Source: Symbiodinium natans (Eukaryota > Sar > Dinophyceae > Suessiales > Symbiodiniaceae). From it: a stretch of 35,000 nt of DNA. The DNA is taken from NCBI GenBank assembly GCA_905221605.1, contig CAJNDS010002772.1, positions 67,501-102,500 on the forward strand, written 5' to 3'. Under the pieces are notes generated by a model, which saw only the letters and a program-made list of their open reading frames with translations, searched no databases and had not been told where the DNA came from. Of this stretch, positions 1-12,526 are shown piece by piece; within the stretch, counting starts at the first letter, position 1; each line of letters begins with the position of its first letter. Made by a program: the position numbers and the translations under genes.

Positions 1-2942
1 AAGGAGCTTCCCATGTCTTGATGGATCTGTTTGAGAAGAATGATTGAAGGAGCCAGCCCAGAAGCGAAGTGATGGTCCCATTCCCGATCAAAGGTCCAGC
101 TCATTATCATCCCAAATCACGAGCCGTTCGCGGTTCTTAACCTATTTTGGGCGCAGGGTGTGGGGTTTAAGGACTTCAACACCTTTCGGCCACTGCTACA
201 TGCTACCTATGAGAAGTGCACAGCTGCACGCCTGAGAGAAAGCAAGCGGCCCGACGAAACCCAGGACGTTGGCGATGAACACCCAAGACACGGCAGCCTT
301 GGAACACATGCCCAATATGACTCCCGCATGCTGCAGGTCATGGCCCGATCCAAAGCCCACTCCACAGGCCGACCACACATTGGCATTCAGCTAAGCTAAG
401 CGGCACCGAAGAAGTCACCATAGATCTGCCCTGCGCAGGTGCAAAGAAACGACAAGAATCAGGTGGAACCATCTCAGCTATCTCTTGAACCGCCTGTAGA
501 AAGTAAAGCGGCGGAGCCTGTGCTGCTTCCTTGCTTGAGGGCTGGTATCGCCTGTTCCTCCTCGCAGAAAGATCAGAAGTCAGTTTGGCATGCAGAGATA
601 CATGCCAATCAAGGCGGCTATGGGCGTCCAGCAGGTTCAGATTCAGAACAAGTCCTACGTTCCCGCCCCTTGCTTCTGCCAGGTCTCCAGCGCTGGAAAA
701 GGCAGCACCGTGAGTTGCAAACGATGCAGGAGGCTGTTGCCTGCACAGCTCCAAGGCTCAAAATTTCTCCTCCCACTAGCCAAGCTTCAGACAGTTCTCG
801 CAGCTTCCCTCCGACTCACTACATCATTCATGAAGCCGTGAAAGCCAAGGCCCATCCAACCTGCATATCTATAGCCAAGCTTGGCTTGCAAGTTCCTTGG
901 CGCAAGGACTGCCCGCCCAAGGCAAGCCTGTCCGCTGGAAACCTACCTAGCTGCGAGGTCAGAAGTAGCTCGACCCAGTGTAGTACAACTCAGCAGAGCC
1001 TATGGCACCAGTGGAAACAAGCAGCGTTTTGTGGGTGATGAAGTCGCCGGCCAACATCTCTAAGCCCCTGAGTCACCACTGGTACAAAAGACAGGCTGCC
1101 ACCTCGAAAGCGTCACATGTCGCTTCCCAAGCGAACTCCAACAACACGACTTCCTCGCTTTGGGAGTAAGGGTGTCAGTCCGCTTCTTTGCATCTCTCTT
1201 TTCCAACAAAAGAGGTGCATGCGAATTAATGCTAACCCCTGCTGAAACCCTGAGAGAACAAAGCGGCTGGGACTCCAGAACAAGCCCTTGCACCCCAATC
1301 ATACAGAGCAGCAGCTGGCCGCAGTTACGCAATTCACGTGCCCAGACACACAAATACGGAATCCGGAGTCTCCGACCTTAGATTGGGCAAGTCCCGTTTC
1401 GGAGCCGGCCTACTGAACAAGGAGTTGGATAACAAGCGCTTTACCTGGTCGTCTTTGAGAATGATTGAGAATGAGGTATCTTCCAGCCGAGGCCTGGGGC
1501 CGTAGGTGTATGGGTAGCATAACCCAGGTACAACACCTCTCATTCTCTAATTTTCTGCCACAAGCACAGGTGCAGCTGTATTTGGCAAGTTTTGCTTGGA
1601 ATGATTCCCCCCCCCCGCCCCCTTCGCCGAGCGGTATCCGGGACGGTGTCGGGATCAGCGGGACATCTGGGGCCGACCAGAGGGCCAGAAGGGGTTTCCC
1701 TCTCCTTCCGCCCCCCTTTTTTCGACCCCACTTTCTTCCTCTTCGGCTACTCGAGTGCTTTCCTTTCTTCCCCCCCTCAACCACCATTTGGGATTATACC
1801 CCCCCACTCCCCGCTTGCCCGAACCTCTTGGAGCCTCCATCCTGTGGGCCGCTTCCACCCAACAAAACATGCCAAATGGTCTGCAAGACCAGGCGGCGCC
1901 GCAAGCGTTTCAAAAGCTATTCTGCCGCACGAGCTCGTCACGCGCTGTTTGCGCAAAGACAATCCTGCTTGACCTGATTGATGTCTATGGAATGCACAGG
2001 GTCGCAAGGCTCCACGACGTTGGTGGCTACGACTCTACGTAGTTCTACGGCTCTACAACAAAGGACCCGCAGGCCACAAGGCCGGTCATGGCCTGTGCTT
2101 AAAGAACCCCGGCCCCCGCTTGCTACAGCGGCCCAGTGCTGCCCAGTGGCGAGGTCGAAGAGGCAGCATAGAGGCTGTCGCTGTAGCCTCAGCTGCTGTG
2201 GAAGTGGTGGCGCTACTCGTGTGCCTGTATGTTGGCTGTTGTCTGGGCTACATACTTACATATGTACAAAAATGGTACAAATCAGTTAGCCGCAGCATTA
2301 CTTGAGTCGGAACGTGCCATCTCGTTTTGAAGTATTTCCCTGTATTGAGTGTATGGCAAGATGGCTGTGTCAGGATGTTGTCACTAAATATGTTGCCATA
2401 TCGCTTAAACGGCTTTTTGATGTTCGACGCTGTCCTTAGTGATGGAAGGAGATCCTTAGCCTTCCGTTGTTTTCGGACCAGTCACGTTGCACCAGAGCTC
2501 AGCAGTTCATGCTAACGGCCTTCAACCCACATTCTCCTTTGTGCAAGCAAGCTGCTGAAATGTTTCCGGCACAGGTCCCTGTGCGGGCAATGAACTCTAG
2601 GAAAGGTACAGGCGTGGGTTGGACAACACGGGGTATTCACCGCTCAATTAGACAAAAAACGTCTTCTAAGTTCATCTTGAGACCTCGTGTCAGCTGAATG
2701 TCTGAACTTTGAGGTTCGGTGGAACTCCATATTATAGGTAAGGATTGCGCTGCCGCTCTCTGTGAGCTGAAGCGCTTTGTCCATCCAGTGCAGCGCTTCT
2801 TCAGGAATCCTTCGTCCTTGCTTCCCGGACATCTCGCGACTCGAGTGACGGACTTGCACATGCCTGTATTTATGTCAGGGGACAAGAACACCTGTAGCAG
2901 AACAAACAGAAACCTGCTGGTGCCAGGATCCTTCAGCCTTAC
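1..2942. other. No gene recognised
   Basis: Several mid-sized open frames occur on both strands, the longest being 199 codons on the plus strand at 439-1038, rich in Ser and Gln and without motifs. There is a C-run at 1606-1622. No splice-supported exon with a familiar motif was seen. Confidence 0.5.
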
Positions 2943-3074
2943 CATCCCTCCGGCTGGCGAACGGAACTTCCAGGTCTCAAGAATGGAGCAAGCGGCGTCG
3001 TCTCGTCGAATCCCTCGAGGAGAAAACTTTCCCCTCAGCTCTGACATGGTAGACGCGAAATCCTTGTAACGATC
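2943..3074 (-). CDS. Candidate exon of unknown function
   Basis: A 132-nt phase-0 frame lies between CTCCAG|G and a GTAAGG donor. It reads DRYKDFASTMSELRGKFSPR and later ACSILETWKFRSPAGGM. A second frame across the same DNA (QSWFKIRARQFEFDVRGHIV upstream, GFRVYHVRAEGKVFSSRD here) is also open and protein-like, so the true frame is undecided. The product is not recognised. Confidence 0.3.
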
Positions 3075-3607
3075 CTGGAGACCCAGCATTACGATCGAGC
3101 ACACATGTGACAATGTGCCCCCTCACATCGAACTCAAACTGCCTGGCTCTGATCTTAAACCAGGACTGTCGCCCCGTGCCTCCCTGCACAACAAAGCTCC
3201 ACAATATTCTGGGCCGAAATGCTGGCCATCGATGCTCCCTTGGATTTCCGAAGCGCTCCATCAAACAAGATAGTCGACATGCTCTACACATCTTCGGGCC
3301 CATGCTGAAGTTAGAACCTTGGATCCAACTTCTTCCTGGGGTGAGGTCAAGCAGCCCGTGCCGTCCCCGTGCCAAGATCAGGCAAGCATCCCGAGGTTCG
3401 GTTCAAGTGCACGGTGAAGTCTTGCAAGTTTGCGCCGGGTGCCCATTCGACCTTAGAAACAAGCGGTGACTGAAGATGCCTGAAGACACTTACACACATG
3501 GCCTGGAGCACAGGTTGAATTTCAGTTGTCCCTACCCCTCAAAACCCCGGCACTGCTGTTGTCAGTGCACAGGCCTCGCAACGAAAAGTGGAAAGGAAAT
3601 GGATTGT

Positions 3608-4108
3608 CTACCCCTCAACACTCAAATCTCCACAGAACCCCCTTTCGGCTGTCGATACCAATTGCTGAGGGCACATTCCGGCTTCTGAGAAGATGTGGGA
3701 CGACATGAGTTCTCGACTGAATGTCAGACTTTTCTGTTCGGATTGCTTTAGATGGCCGCTTTTGTGCCGCTTCTCTGCAAGTTGCACACAAAAAGTGAGG
3801 AAGGCATGAGCTATGAACTGAATCAAGGCATCTGGCTTTGGCACAGTGTGAGCGAGAAGATTCCGTTGCCGCCACCACCAGGTTCCTTTCGCCAGCTCTT
3901 CTGCAACCCGCACGCCCGCACTGCACAGGAATCTTGTGTCAACTTCGCAGGGGGGCGCTCTGCAGATTCTTGCTGTCACGCTGTCACGTGTGTCATTGAC
4001 CCATGAGAACAAGCTCGTGGCAGAATCAACGTGGGCGTTTTCGGCCACGACTCTTCCAGTTTCCACAGGTAGGGGCCCGGGAAGTCCCTGTGTCCAACAC
4101 TTTTTCAA
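3608..4108 (-). CDS. Open frame of 166 codons, unknown
   Basis: An uninterrupted minus-strand frame has mixed composition (for example KGTWWWRQRNLLAHTVPKPD and FLTFCVQLAEKRHKSGHLKQ). It is longer than most chance frames here, but it has no motif, and plus-strand frames overlap it. In a genome with such short exons a long frame is not itself evidence of coding. Confidence 0.15.
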   Translation of the reverse strand: MKKCWTQGLPGPLPVETGRVVAENAHVDSATSLFSWVNDTRDSVTARICRAPPCEVDTRFLCSAGVRVAEELAKGTWWWRQRNLLAHTVPKPDALIQFIAHAFLTFCVQLAEKRHKSGHLKQSEQKSLTFSRELMSSHIFSEAGMCPQQLVSTAERGFCGDLSVEG

Positions 4109-4729
4109 CTTCCTTAGTTGCCAGAAGGGAAAATTTGTGCTATCATCATCAAGTCAAAAGGGCCCGTCTGGGTGCAGCACCCTGCAAAGAAGTCTCCGAC
4201 AGGATGTACGTCCGAAAATCCTCCGCAAAACTTCCTTGCAAGATGATCCTGCTGGAAGCTGAAACAGATGAGTGCAGAAAAGCAAAGCGGTTCTGATGGA
4301 TCCGGAACGCCAGTCTTTTCATACGTAAAAATAAGTACATTGTAGCTACACTTTTGGGGACGAGTACCCCAACTCCTGTTGTGCCTGACTTCATGAAGCA
4401 CTTAGGAGATGATCAGGTGGTGACCGGATGGGAAGGGGCAGCCAATAGGATGGATACCAGGATAGCGAGACAGAGCGGAAGGGAGCTTCTGCGAGGCGGC
4501 TGCAATGGCAGACGGCATGGTGGGCCGTGCAGTCGGAGTCGAAGGTCGAAACATGTCGATATGCACAGCGTTTCAGGGCTGGTGGCGGCCTGGGCTGGTC
4601 CGACTCCTCATGCGGCAGGACGAGACTCCTATCTGACTTATAGTTTCTAGTTTAAAGACTTCGACATACATACATACATGCCTTCATGCAAAATATGCCT
4701 GCCTATACCTACACCTCCCGCTCTCGCTC

Positions 4730-5047
4730 CACACACACACTCACCAAACACAGAGACACACACACAGACAATCACACACACACACACAGACAATCACACA
4801 CACCCACAGACACACACACAGACACACACACACACACACAAAAACACACACACACACAAATACACACACATGACACACACACACACACACACACACGCGG
4901 ACGGACGCACGGACACACGGACACGCACACATACGCTCGCATGCAGACGCACGCACACGCACGCATGCACACGCACGCACGTGCACGCACACGCCCTTAC
5001 ACACACGCACGCTTGCGCGCTTGCGCAGACGCAAACGCACATGCTCA

Positions 5048-5079
<32 letters not shown>

Positions 5080-5124
5080 CACACCCACCCACCCACCCAC
5101 CCACCCACCCACCCACCCACCCAC

Positions 5125-5161
<37 letters not shown>

Positions 5162-5163
5162 TG

Positions 5164-5201
<38 letters not shown>

Positions 5202-5310
5202 CACACGCACTGACACAAACACAAACACTAACACTAAGACTAGCACTAACACAAACACTAACACTAACACGAACACTAGCACAAACAGTAACACACACAC
5301 ACACACAAAG
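4730..5310. repeat. AC-rich satellite (CA/CACG/CACC units)
   Basis: About 580 bp consist of alternating (AC)n, ACGC, CACC and ACTA-type units; on the plus strand they translate to Thr-His runs and on the minus strand to Cys-Val runs. The unit changes in blocks: AC to 4890, ACGC to 5060, CACC at 5085-5124, ACGC to 5162, AC to 5200, then AACACT to 5285. Long coding frames across it are by-products of the repeat. Confidence 0.95.
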
Positions 5311-7314
5311 CATACATGTACACATGCGGCTATGAGGGCGTAGCTGTGCACGTACTGATATCTTTGGCAGTAACCACCGTCACCCTGTGCACAAACATCA
5401 ACGCAGTCCAAGGCACGGGACAGTACAGCTTTCGCACGCTGATCGAGTTTCATAGTTCCGTCGATCTGGGCAGGTACCAAAAACCCTGAAAGTGCGATGC
5501 GTCTCAACAGGTTCAACAGTATTCTTTGCTTCCTCCGCCTCTTGAGGCCATGGTGCCCGACTCGCAAAAACGAACACAAGCCTGAGGCCTATCACTTCTG
5601 ACACACCCGATAAATCACCCAAAGACGCCAGTGGGTGTCTGAAACAATTCGGGCGAAGGACTTGCACCTACTTATATGGTCATGGATGCGAGTACAATTG
5701 AGATAAAATTGAAAATGAAAAATAACAAATGTAGATTTCGTAAGAACTGGTTTAAATGTTTTTTGCCATCATCCACTGTTCTTGCAGCATCTTTATCACT
5801 AGAGTAAGCTGAATTAACAGATAACTTAGCGAATTGTTGATGACTTGTGCTTTTTAAACAACAAAGATGAACAATGTATAAAAAAACTTGAAGAAATATC
5901 GTATCTCATACTGTTTAATTGGACACTTGTGCCAGATTCACAATGGGAGTAGCTACCTTGAAGAGATCGATCAAAAAGAACTATCCATCAAAAGCACATG
6001 AATATGTTATCTAAATCGCGATCGTGTATTTGGAATATGATCACCCATGTGTTAAAAGCAAGTTCATGAGGATGTACAGACAAGTCTTAAATCATGCATG
6101 ATTAACTATTCCACTGATTCCTGCATAACTTGACGCCGGGCACGGAATCTAAGACGTCCATGGTTTTTTCATCAGAAGACGTTTTACGCTGCTTCAGGGC
6201 GAATGTTTCCCGGTTCTTGCCGCCCTTCAGAGGGCACAGATATACTTGAGATCCCTTTCAATGCTGAGTATTGGCCAGTCACTCCGGTTTCAGCTTTGAC
6301 TGGCTGGAGTTTGATCGGATTGACGGCACGGCGTTGTTGGCAGGTTTTGCAGGTGATGGTCCCGCACGGGCAAGGCTCCAGGGCCGCACTGATGGGAATT
6401 CCGTGGTCTGACCATGAAGATCTCAACCTATCACACATCATCACAATCGTCTTATATGTGCCAAGCACCCAGGGGCTACGTACATGCTTGGCCTTGTTCA
6501 CGAGCCCACATCAGGGGTGGTTTGCAAGGTTTTTGTGAGGACTGTAATGAGGAAACAACAAGCGATGCTTTTTCGGAGAGGAACTGTCTGGACGCCCCAA
6601 GTCGAGTGGAACTGTCTGGAGCCGCTAAGGACGCCCCAAGTAGGCGTGGAAAAGAGTTTGATGGTGTCCGAAAGGAAAAGAGGTCATTTCTCTTCTTGTC
6701 CTGTCCAGTTCCCAAGGCGTTTACACGGTCACATCTCCCTGTTGTTCCACAGCCTTGTTCACCTATCACACCTTGAAACCCTTGAACCTAACTCTTGATC
6801 CTAATATTACCGGTCTAACCGTTCACACTCTTGGACTCGCATGCCAGGTTAACCGCTCTCTCCCTGTCACCCAGTCTCTGTTTCCAAGCTCATGACAAGC
6901 TCATAATAAAGACTCCACGCCAGGTAATACTAAAGGGCACGTTTTCCATGGACTGGTGCGTCCCTAGCTTGCGTTCATCAGTGGTCAAGTCTCGACAAAA
7001 AGCTAGGAAAACCAACATTGAAAGACTCACGCATTATAATGCACCAGGTGTTCACGAACAAGTCCTAGAACTAGTGCACCATGAGCACCTCTTGAGCTCT
7101 TCATGAACACCACAATCACACATTACCCCCTCCAAACCTTAGAAATCCTAACATCCAGTGCGCCTCTCAGAAGAAAATACTATTTTTAACAGCGCGAGAG
7201 AAGAATATGCGAGCGCAAGAATACTAAAAGGGCATATAGTTGAATGGAAAGTATACGTAAGGACTTTTAGGACGCACGAGTTTAAAGTTAAGTTTGCCCT
7301 CTTCTCTTTTCCCT

Positions 7315-7383
7315 CTTTCATGCTGCAGGTAAAAGCCCATAATAATATAAGTCTTTTGAGGGGCTTTTCACACAGCATGAAAG
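7315..7383. repeat. Imperfect hairpin, two nested inverted repeats
   Basis: CTTTCATGCTG at 7315-7325 pairs perfectly with CAGCATGAAAG at 7373-7383, and AAAAGCCC at 7331-7338 pairs with GGGCTTTT at 7361-7368. The nested arms leave small internal loops and a 22-nt apical loop. No coding frame explains it. Confidence 0.8.
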
Positions 7384-8386
7384 GGCCCTTAGAGAAATAG
7401 GTGACGACGGCAGAACGAGGTGTGGTCACTTCCCTGTTGGTAGTTGCTCACCCATGATCCGAATATTACCTGGGGTTGAAAGGAACTAGCTTATTGGAAC
7501 TAGGACTATAGGGTGAGCACTTGGCCCTCAATACCCTCACTTGTTCCACAGCAGTAGACACAGGGAAGGCGGGCCGCCTAAGTGGTGTCTTCTTCTAGGT
7601 CTCTGGGACCCAAGTGTGGTGATTTAGAGGATAACAGCTGTTTCGCTTTGGGTTGGGGGTTTTCCTTGGCCAAAAGGCTTTCTGGGGGCTAGCGGCGAGT
7701 CCAGTAACACACCCAAGCAAGCTAAGATACGCTAAATTAAGCCTGGCAAATGTCGACATGGCAATCGCCGCCAGTGCTGGAGGGCTGTTAGGTGTACAGG
7801 ATGGAGGGTTATATAGAATGGTTGGTATGACCTCTTTCGCACTAATTACCTCTGATGGGCGGCATACTACAGGACCATCACCATAATACAGTATCTTCTC
7901 TGCAGTCGCTTGCGCCCGCCAAAGTCACATTCCAAAATCGTCCAAGCCAGCTGCCACCGGGCTGAAATACAACAGTGGTCTCAGAAAAGCCACGGGCGTT
8001 CTGGGGGCAGGCTACGTTTCTCGCCCTTGCCAGCAACGCATCGTCAAAAATCTGCCAAGGCTCCTCTGAAGAAGATGCTGCCGATAGGGTCATAAGTTGC
8101 TCGCGTGTAGGAATATCCACCTAAAAGGTGGTGAAACACAATTTGGTCCAAAACCTCTGGCCTAAGCATGAGAAGTGCGATAGACATCTGACCCACTATC
8201 CGGCAGGTTGGGTAAACAAGCGGAATACATGCGCTTCATTCGCTGAATGGAAGAGAGGCCCGACGAGAACTCGCTTTCTGGTCCGCGGCGCCATTCTCCC
8301 AGTTGAGGAAGTGAACCGTCTCTCGTTCCTTCTCCTGGCAGAGGCAGGAAAGGACACTATGACTCAGAACTTGTACTGCTCCTACT

Positions 8387-8620
8387 GTGGCTGCAGATCC
8401 CTTAGCTCGATCGGGGTCGCTTTCCTACGGCTTTCTTAATTCAGTGGGGGGGACGTCCAAGTATGCGATGCTAAAGATTCGATTTTCGAGGTATGCCGGT
8501 GGTCGGATCTACTTCCATAGTTCGGACTTGTTGACTGAGGGCTGGCAAAAGAAGTCCGATGCTTTCGCCGAAATTGCAAGCAAACATCGTGAGTGCTCTC
8601 AGTGCGGGTCACTGCTGTGA
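8387..8620 (+). CDS. Plus-strand open frame of 77 codons, unknown
   Basis: The frame reads TSKYAMLKIRFSRYAGGRIY and ends FAEIASKHRECSQCGSLL with a stop. The composition looks protein-like, with a terminal Cys-x-x-Cys. It is the only plus-strand frame that caught attention. There is no known domain and no splice context was worked out. Confidence 0.15.
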   Translation: MAADPLARSGSLSYGFLNSVGGTSKYAMLKIRFSRYAGGRIYFHSSDLLTEGWQKKSDAFAEIASKHRECSQCGSLL

Positions 8621-8947
8621 TTCGGCCGTGTCTCTCTGGATAAAAAGAACCATGATTTGGACAACTAACTGCCACACAGCCAGCAGTTCAACTTAAGTGC
8701 CTAACTGGAAGCCGCTGATTTCGCGCATCGTTACAGCAGAACATACACTATCACAGTCAAGCTAAGATTGCCGACATCGCCTTTTAATAGAATTTTGTAT
8801 GGTCTTTTAGTATGATATTCCCCGGGCACATTGTAATTATTAATAGAACCGGCCGGGATAGAAAGAGAAAGAATAGAGTGAATGAGCGCCCGAATAAAAG
8901 AACTGTAAGGGCGCGTGAAACATTAAATCCTGTTAAAATAGAAAGAG

Positions 8948-8979
8948 CGCGGGTTTCAATCTTATTTCGTTCACCCGCG
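8948..8979. repeat. Short inverted repeat in an AT-rich block
   Basis: CGCGGGT (8948-8954) and ACCCGCG (8973-8979) form a perfect 7-bp stem around an 18-nt AT-rich loop. It sits in a stretch (about 8750-9200) visibly richer in A and T than its surroundings. Confidence 0.6.
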
Positions 8980-10854
8980 GTAATAATATTATGATTGGTC
9001 CTTAAGGTGTATTATTAGTATTACAAGTGAATGCAAATAAGTGAACAGAGTGAAACGCATGATTTGTATGAGCGGCCCCATTATGACGTAGAAAAGCTGG
9101 TTGTAAAAGCATAAAAGCAGAGAGAAAAGCGTATTCGTTCCTTGTAAATTGTAAACGTCGGACTCCCTCCTGATTAACATCTGCGGAGTGCACCTGCCTT
9201 CTCCGGTTTTGGAACGCTTGCACCACGTCCAGGCATCGAAGAATACAACATTAGGGGCATCAGAAGAATGCCCAAGACCTGAGCCCACACGTGGGAACTG
9301 TTCTATAGTCAATGACTATAGGGGGGCCTACTTACTAGTAGCCTGGTGCCTGGATTTTCCTCGTAGATTTTTCTACACACATACGTATAGCCATGATGAA
9401 AAAGACTCAGTACTTGTATGTGAGGGTCTGGTGGCATAAGGATGCAGGGTTGCAAGTTCCTGTGTTGGCGTGTGGGTCTTCTAGGTTGTCGAGCGTTCAG
9501 CTTCATGCCGCCTCCATGATAGAATGGGCCAAGGGCCACACAGGCTGCCTCACTCCCGCGCGGGCTTCCAGCCGCACGGGAGCGGGCCCTGACACGTATA
9601 GGCAATGTATAGGGATTCCCATCTATGGGCGGGGCATGCAAAACATGCCCGAAAACATGTCCGGGCCTGTAGACTAGCGGAAGTTGAGAACAACTTCAAG
9701 TGTCAAGTCGACATGTAAGCAAGTAGTGCGTAGTAGTGCGTAGTTTAGTAGTGCTGGTACGCCACGAGGACAACAACTTGTCTGTCATATTTGCGGCTGC
9801 GTAGCTAAGAATGTGACGCAGTACCTCAGGCACGGGCACACAATGTTGACGGACAGTTGCTCCGCTTGCTGGAAAGCTCTGGCCACGAAAAGATGCTCGA
9901 CAAATGACTGTGCACACACTGATCCCGGCTTTCTCTTGGAGAAATGATCTGCCCGAGCAGCGTGCAGCAGTGACGTCGGCAATTCTGCTTGTCCTGATTG
10001 CAGTTAATACCCGCTTCTATGATAGCCCAGTTAAGGAAGGGGCACAGCTGAATATGAAGGCTCAACATTCACACAGACAGCGCGTCGTCCCTCTCTCTCT
10101 CTCCCTCTTTCGCTTTCTTCTTTCTTTCTTCCTTCCTTTCTTTCTTGGGGCCTGAGGCACGAACCCGCGCCCGACAGTGTGGACTGGTCGACCCGAGACC
10201 CGGAGGTCGGGGGGCGACTTTTCTCATACCCCTAGACCCCCTATTCCCTCATCTTCCCCCATCTTCCCCCATCTTCCCCCACCTGCGAGCTCCTCATGGG
10301 AGTGCTACATGGCCGATGCTCTTCGACAAGTATTGGAAAGGATCACGCACACCCTGAAAACAACAAAGGCCTGCATTATCTGCCTCCCTTTGTGCTTACC
10401 CTTCTACTGCTAGGATGCCACGTGCACCCTGCCTCACTCCCGAGCGAAGCCCGACCCCGTGCTGCGTCTTCCTTCCTTCCTTCCAGTGCACATAATCCCC
10501 TAAAGGGTTGCCCCAGGGGGCGCCATTCGCCTGGTTCGTTGGCGTGAAACTGGTGCACGGTGGGGTCTTCACTCCCGAAAATCAGGCTAGGGCGGCTAGG
10601 GATAACAATAAGATGCAACCGATGAGGACCTCCCACCTGAAGGCATCACCTCTGCACTCTGTTCGTACTCCCCTGCACTTCTCCCAAACGCAACAAGGTT
10701 CTAGACGTGGGGTGATAGGGAAAAGACTTCTCTTTGCTTTGCTTTGCTTAGGGGCATAGGGACGGACCCTGCGCCAAGGCGCGCCCCGCTCCCGCGTCAC
10801 GTGAAACTTATCTGTTGTAAGACTTCTCTCTCTCTCTCTCTCTCTCTTTCTCCT

Positions 10855-10928
10855 CTTCGGGGCCGCCGAAGTGCGCTCGTGTCTCTCGCTTCTTCGGGGC
10901 CGCCGAAGTGCGCTCGTGTCTCTCGCTT
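10855..10928. repeat. Perfect 37-bp tandem duplication
   Basis: The unit beginning CTTCGGGGCCGCCGAAG occurs twice head to tail (10855-10891 and 10892-10928) without a mismatch. Each unit contains a CTTCGG/CCGAAG stem. A CT run precedes it and the TTC tract follows. Confidence 0.9.
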
Positions 10929-11412
10929 ATTCTTCTTCTTCTTATTCTTCTTATTATTATTCTTATTCTTATTCTTATTCTTCTTCTTCTTCTTCTTCTT
11001 CTTCTTCTTCTTCTTCTTCTTCTTCTTCTTCTTCTTCTTCTTCTTCTTCTTCTTCTTCTGCTTCTTCTTCTTATTCTTCTGCTTCTGCTTCTTCTTCTTC
11101 TTATTGTTATGATTGTTTTTTCTGCTTCTTATTTTTCTTATTTTTCTTCTCCTTATTCTTCTGCTTCCTCTTCTTCTTAAGTTATTCTTCTTGTTATTAT
11201 TCTGCTTCTTCTTCTCCTTCTTTTTCTTCTTCTCCTTCTTCTTCTGCTTAAGTTATTCTTCTGATTCTTCTTCTGTTTATTCTGCTACTTCTTCTCCTTC
11301 TTCTTCTGCTTAAGTTATTCTTCTGATTCTTCTTCTGTTTATTCTGCTTCTTCTTCTTCTTCTTCTTCTTCTTCTTCGTCTTCTTCTTCTTTCTTCTTCT
11401 TCTTCTTCTGGA
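10929..11412. repeat. TTC/TTA trinucleotide tract with a 62-bp internal duplication
   Basis: A nearly pure polypyrimidine (TTC)n tract is interrupted by TTA and CTG units. The core 10981-11058 is almost perfect. A 62-bp unit containing CTGCTTAAGTTATTCTTCTG is duplicated in tandem (about 11226-11349). The minus strand is (GAA)n, a sequence type known to form triplex structures. Confidence 0.95.
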
Positions 11413-12526
11413 GACTCCCTCCCCTCTCTCTAATGAAAGGGCCCTATCTTATTCACCCCACTCACTGTCCCACTCTTGCACTCACTCGCCGACACACAAA
11501 GAATCAGAGAATAGGAGGGCGAGGTCGCAGAGGAGGTGCACAATCAAACAAACAGTCGACACGCCTTCACGGCTGTGCTCACGCTTTTGGATCGATCTGT
11601 CATGATGCATCCGCACTGCCACTTGCATTCGCACGAGGCGCCGGCTTCTTAACACAATACGTTTGCTGGCGATCAACTTCTGTGTCCTCCAGGAGATTCT
11701 TGTTCATCAGTGCTCGCAGTTGAGACACCACCTGAGCAGGAACCCGGAAGCAGTAACGTTGCTGTGAGCTTTATGATGGCTCCTGGCGCGACCGAGAAGA
11801 AACAACACGGTTCGCGACGAATCCTTTGTGAACAAACTTTAGTGGACTGGTTTGCATGCAAGCTTTACTCGACACAGGCTGCAGCATCGCTGAAGTGCCT
11901 CGCCACTGGCAAGTCTACAAAGAACAAGTTGTGGCAGAGAATGTGGTGCAGAGCGAAAATAGACACCCTCACAGCTCCCAGCATGAAACCCTGACCATGT
12001 CAATTCAAGGAGCCAGCTGGCGTGTAGCACGGGCCATATTGGATGGCGGTAGGCGGTAGGGTTGAAAGCAATGAGCAGGCAACACAAGGCAAACTAGCAG
12101 CCAAATGGCAACGGACCAGGGGCCGGATTGCCGATTTTTACCGAACTGTTCAACTGGCCTCTCATCTATGCTGGGCTGCCACATAGAGGTTGCTGGCAGT
12201 GAACTTGAAACTCGTGTCAAACCCAAATCAACCCTCGAACAAATCTAGAAATCTCATCCAAAAGCTGACATGAGCAGAGGTCTGAAAGCTGGATACCATG
12301 GTCCATTGGATTCCATTGGGCTGGCGGCTCGCGGAGCAGTTCCAGCTGCTTCTCAGCCTCTGCTTCTTGATTCTTGGTCACTGCTGGGCATGGAACACTG
12401 CCACAGAAGAACCGTAAAAAACCATTGTCTCACAGAGTCAAAGGGCACTTGTGCGTCTTGGGGCCCATTAAATTTGACCCCCCCGCAGCTCAACCTCCAC
12501 GCGATTTCTGAGAAATGGCAAGCCGC

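Larger units (their letters stand above)
5340..10800. other. No gene recognised; two AT-rich blocks
   Basis: The block 5680-6180 and the block 8750-9200 are clearly more AT-rich than the rest. Between them lie unassigned frames (for example 6184-6501 minus, with CPCGTITCKTC) and the hairpin at 7315. Around 10090-10290 is a pyrimidine-rich stretch with three CATCTTCCCC copies (10249-10280). Nothing in it could be assigned to a gene. Confidence 0.5.

Noticed and set aside
439-1038. 199-codon plus-strand frame
   Set aside because: It has Ser/Gln-rich composition and no motif, and overlapping frames are open on both strands; likely chance.
4678-5343. Long Thr-His and Cys-Val open frames (up to 261 codons)
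   Set aside because: They are translations of the AC-rich satellite and have no independent coding sign.
10744-11313. Poly-Phe, poly-Ser and poly-Leu frames
   Set aside because: They are by-products of the TTC tract in three frames.
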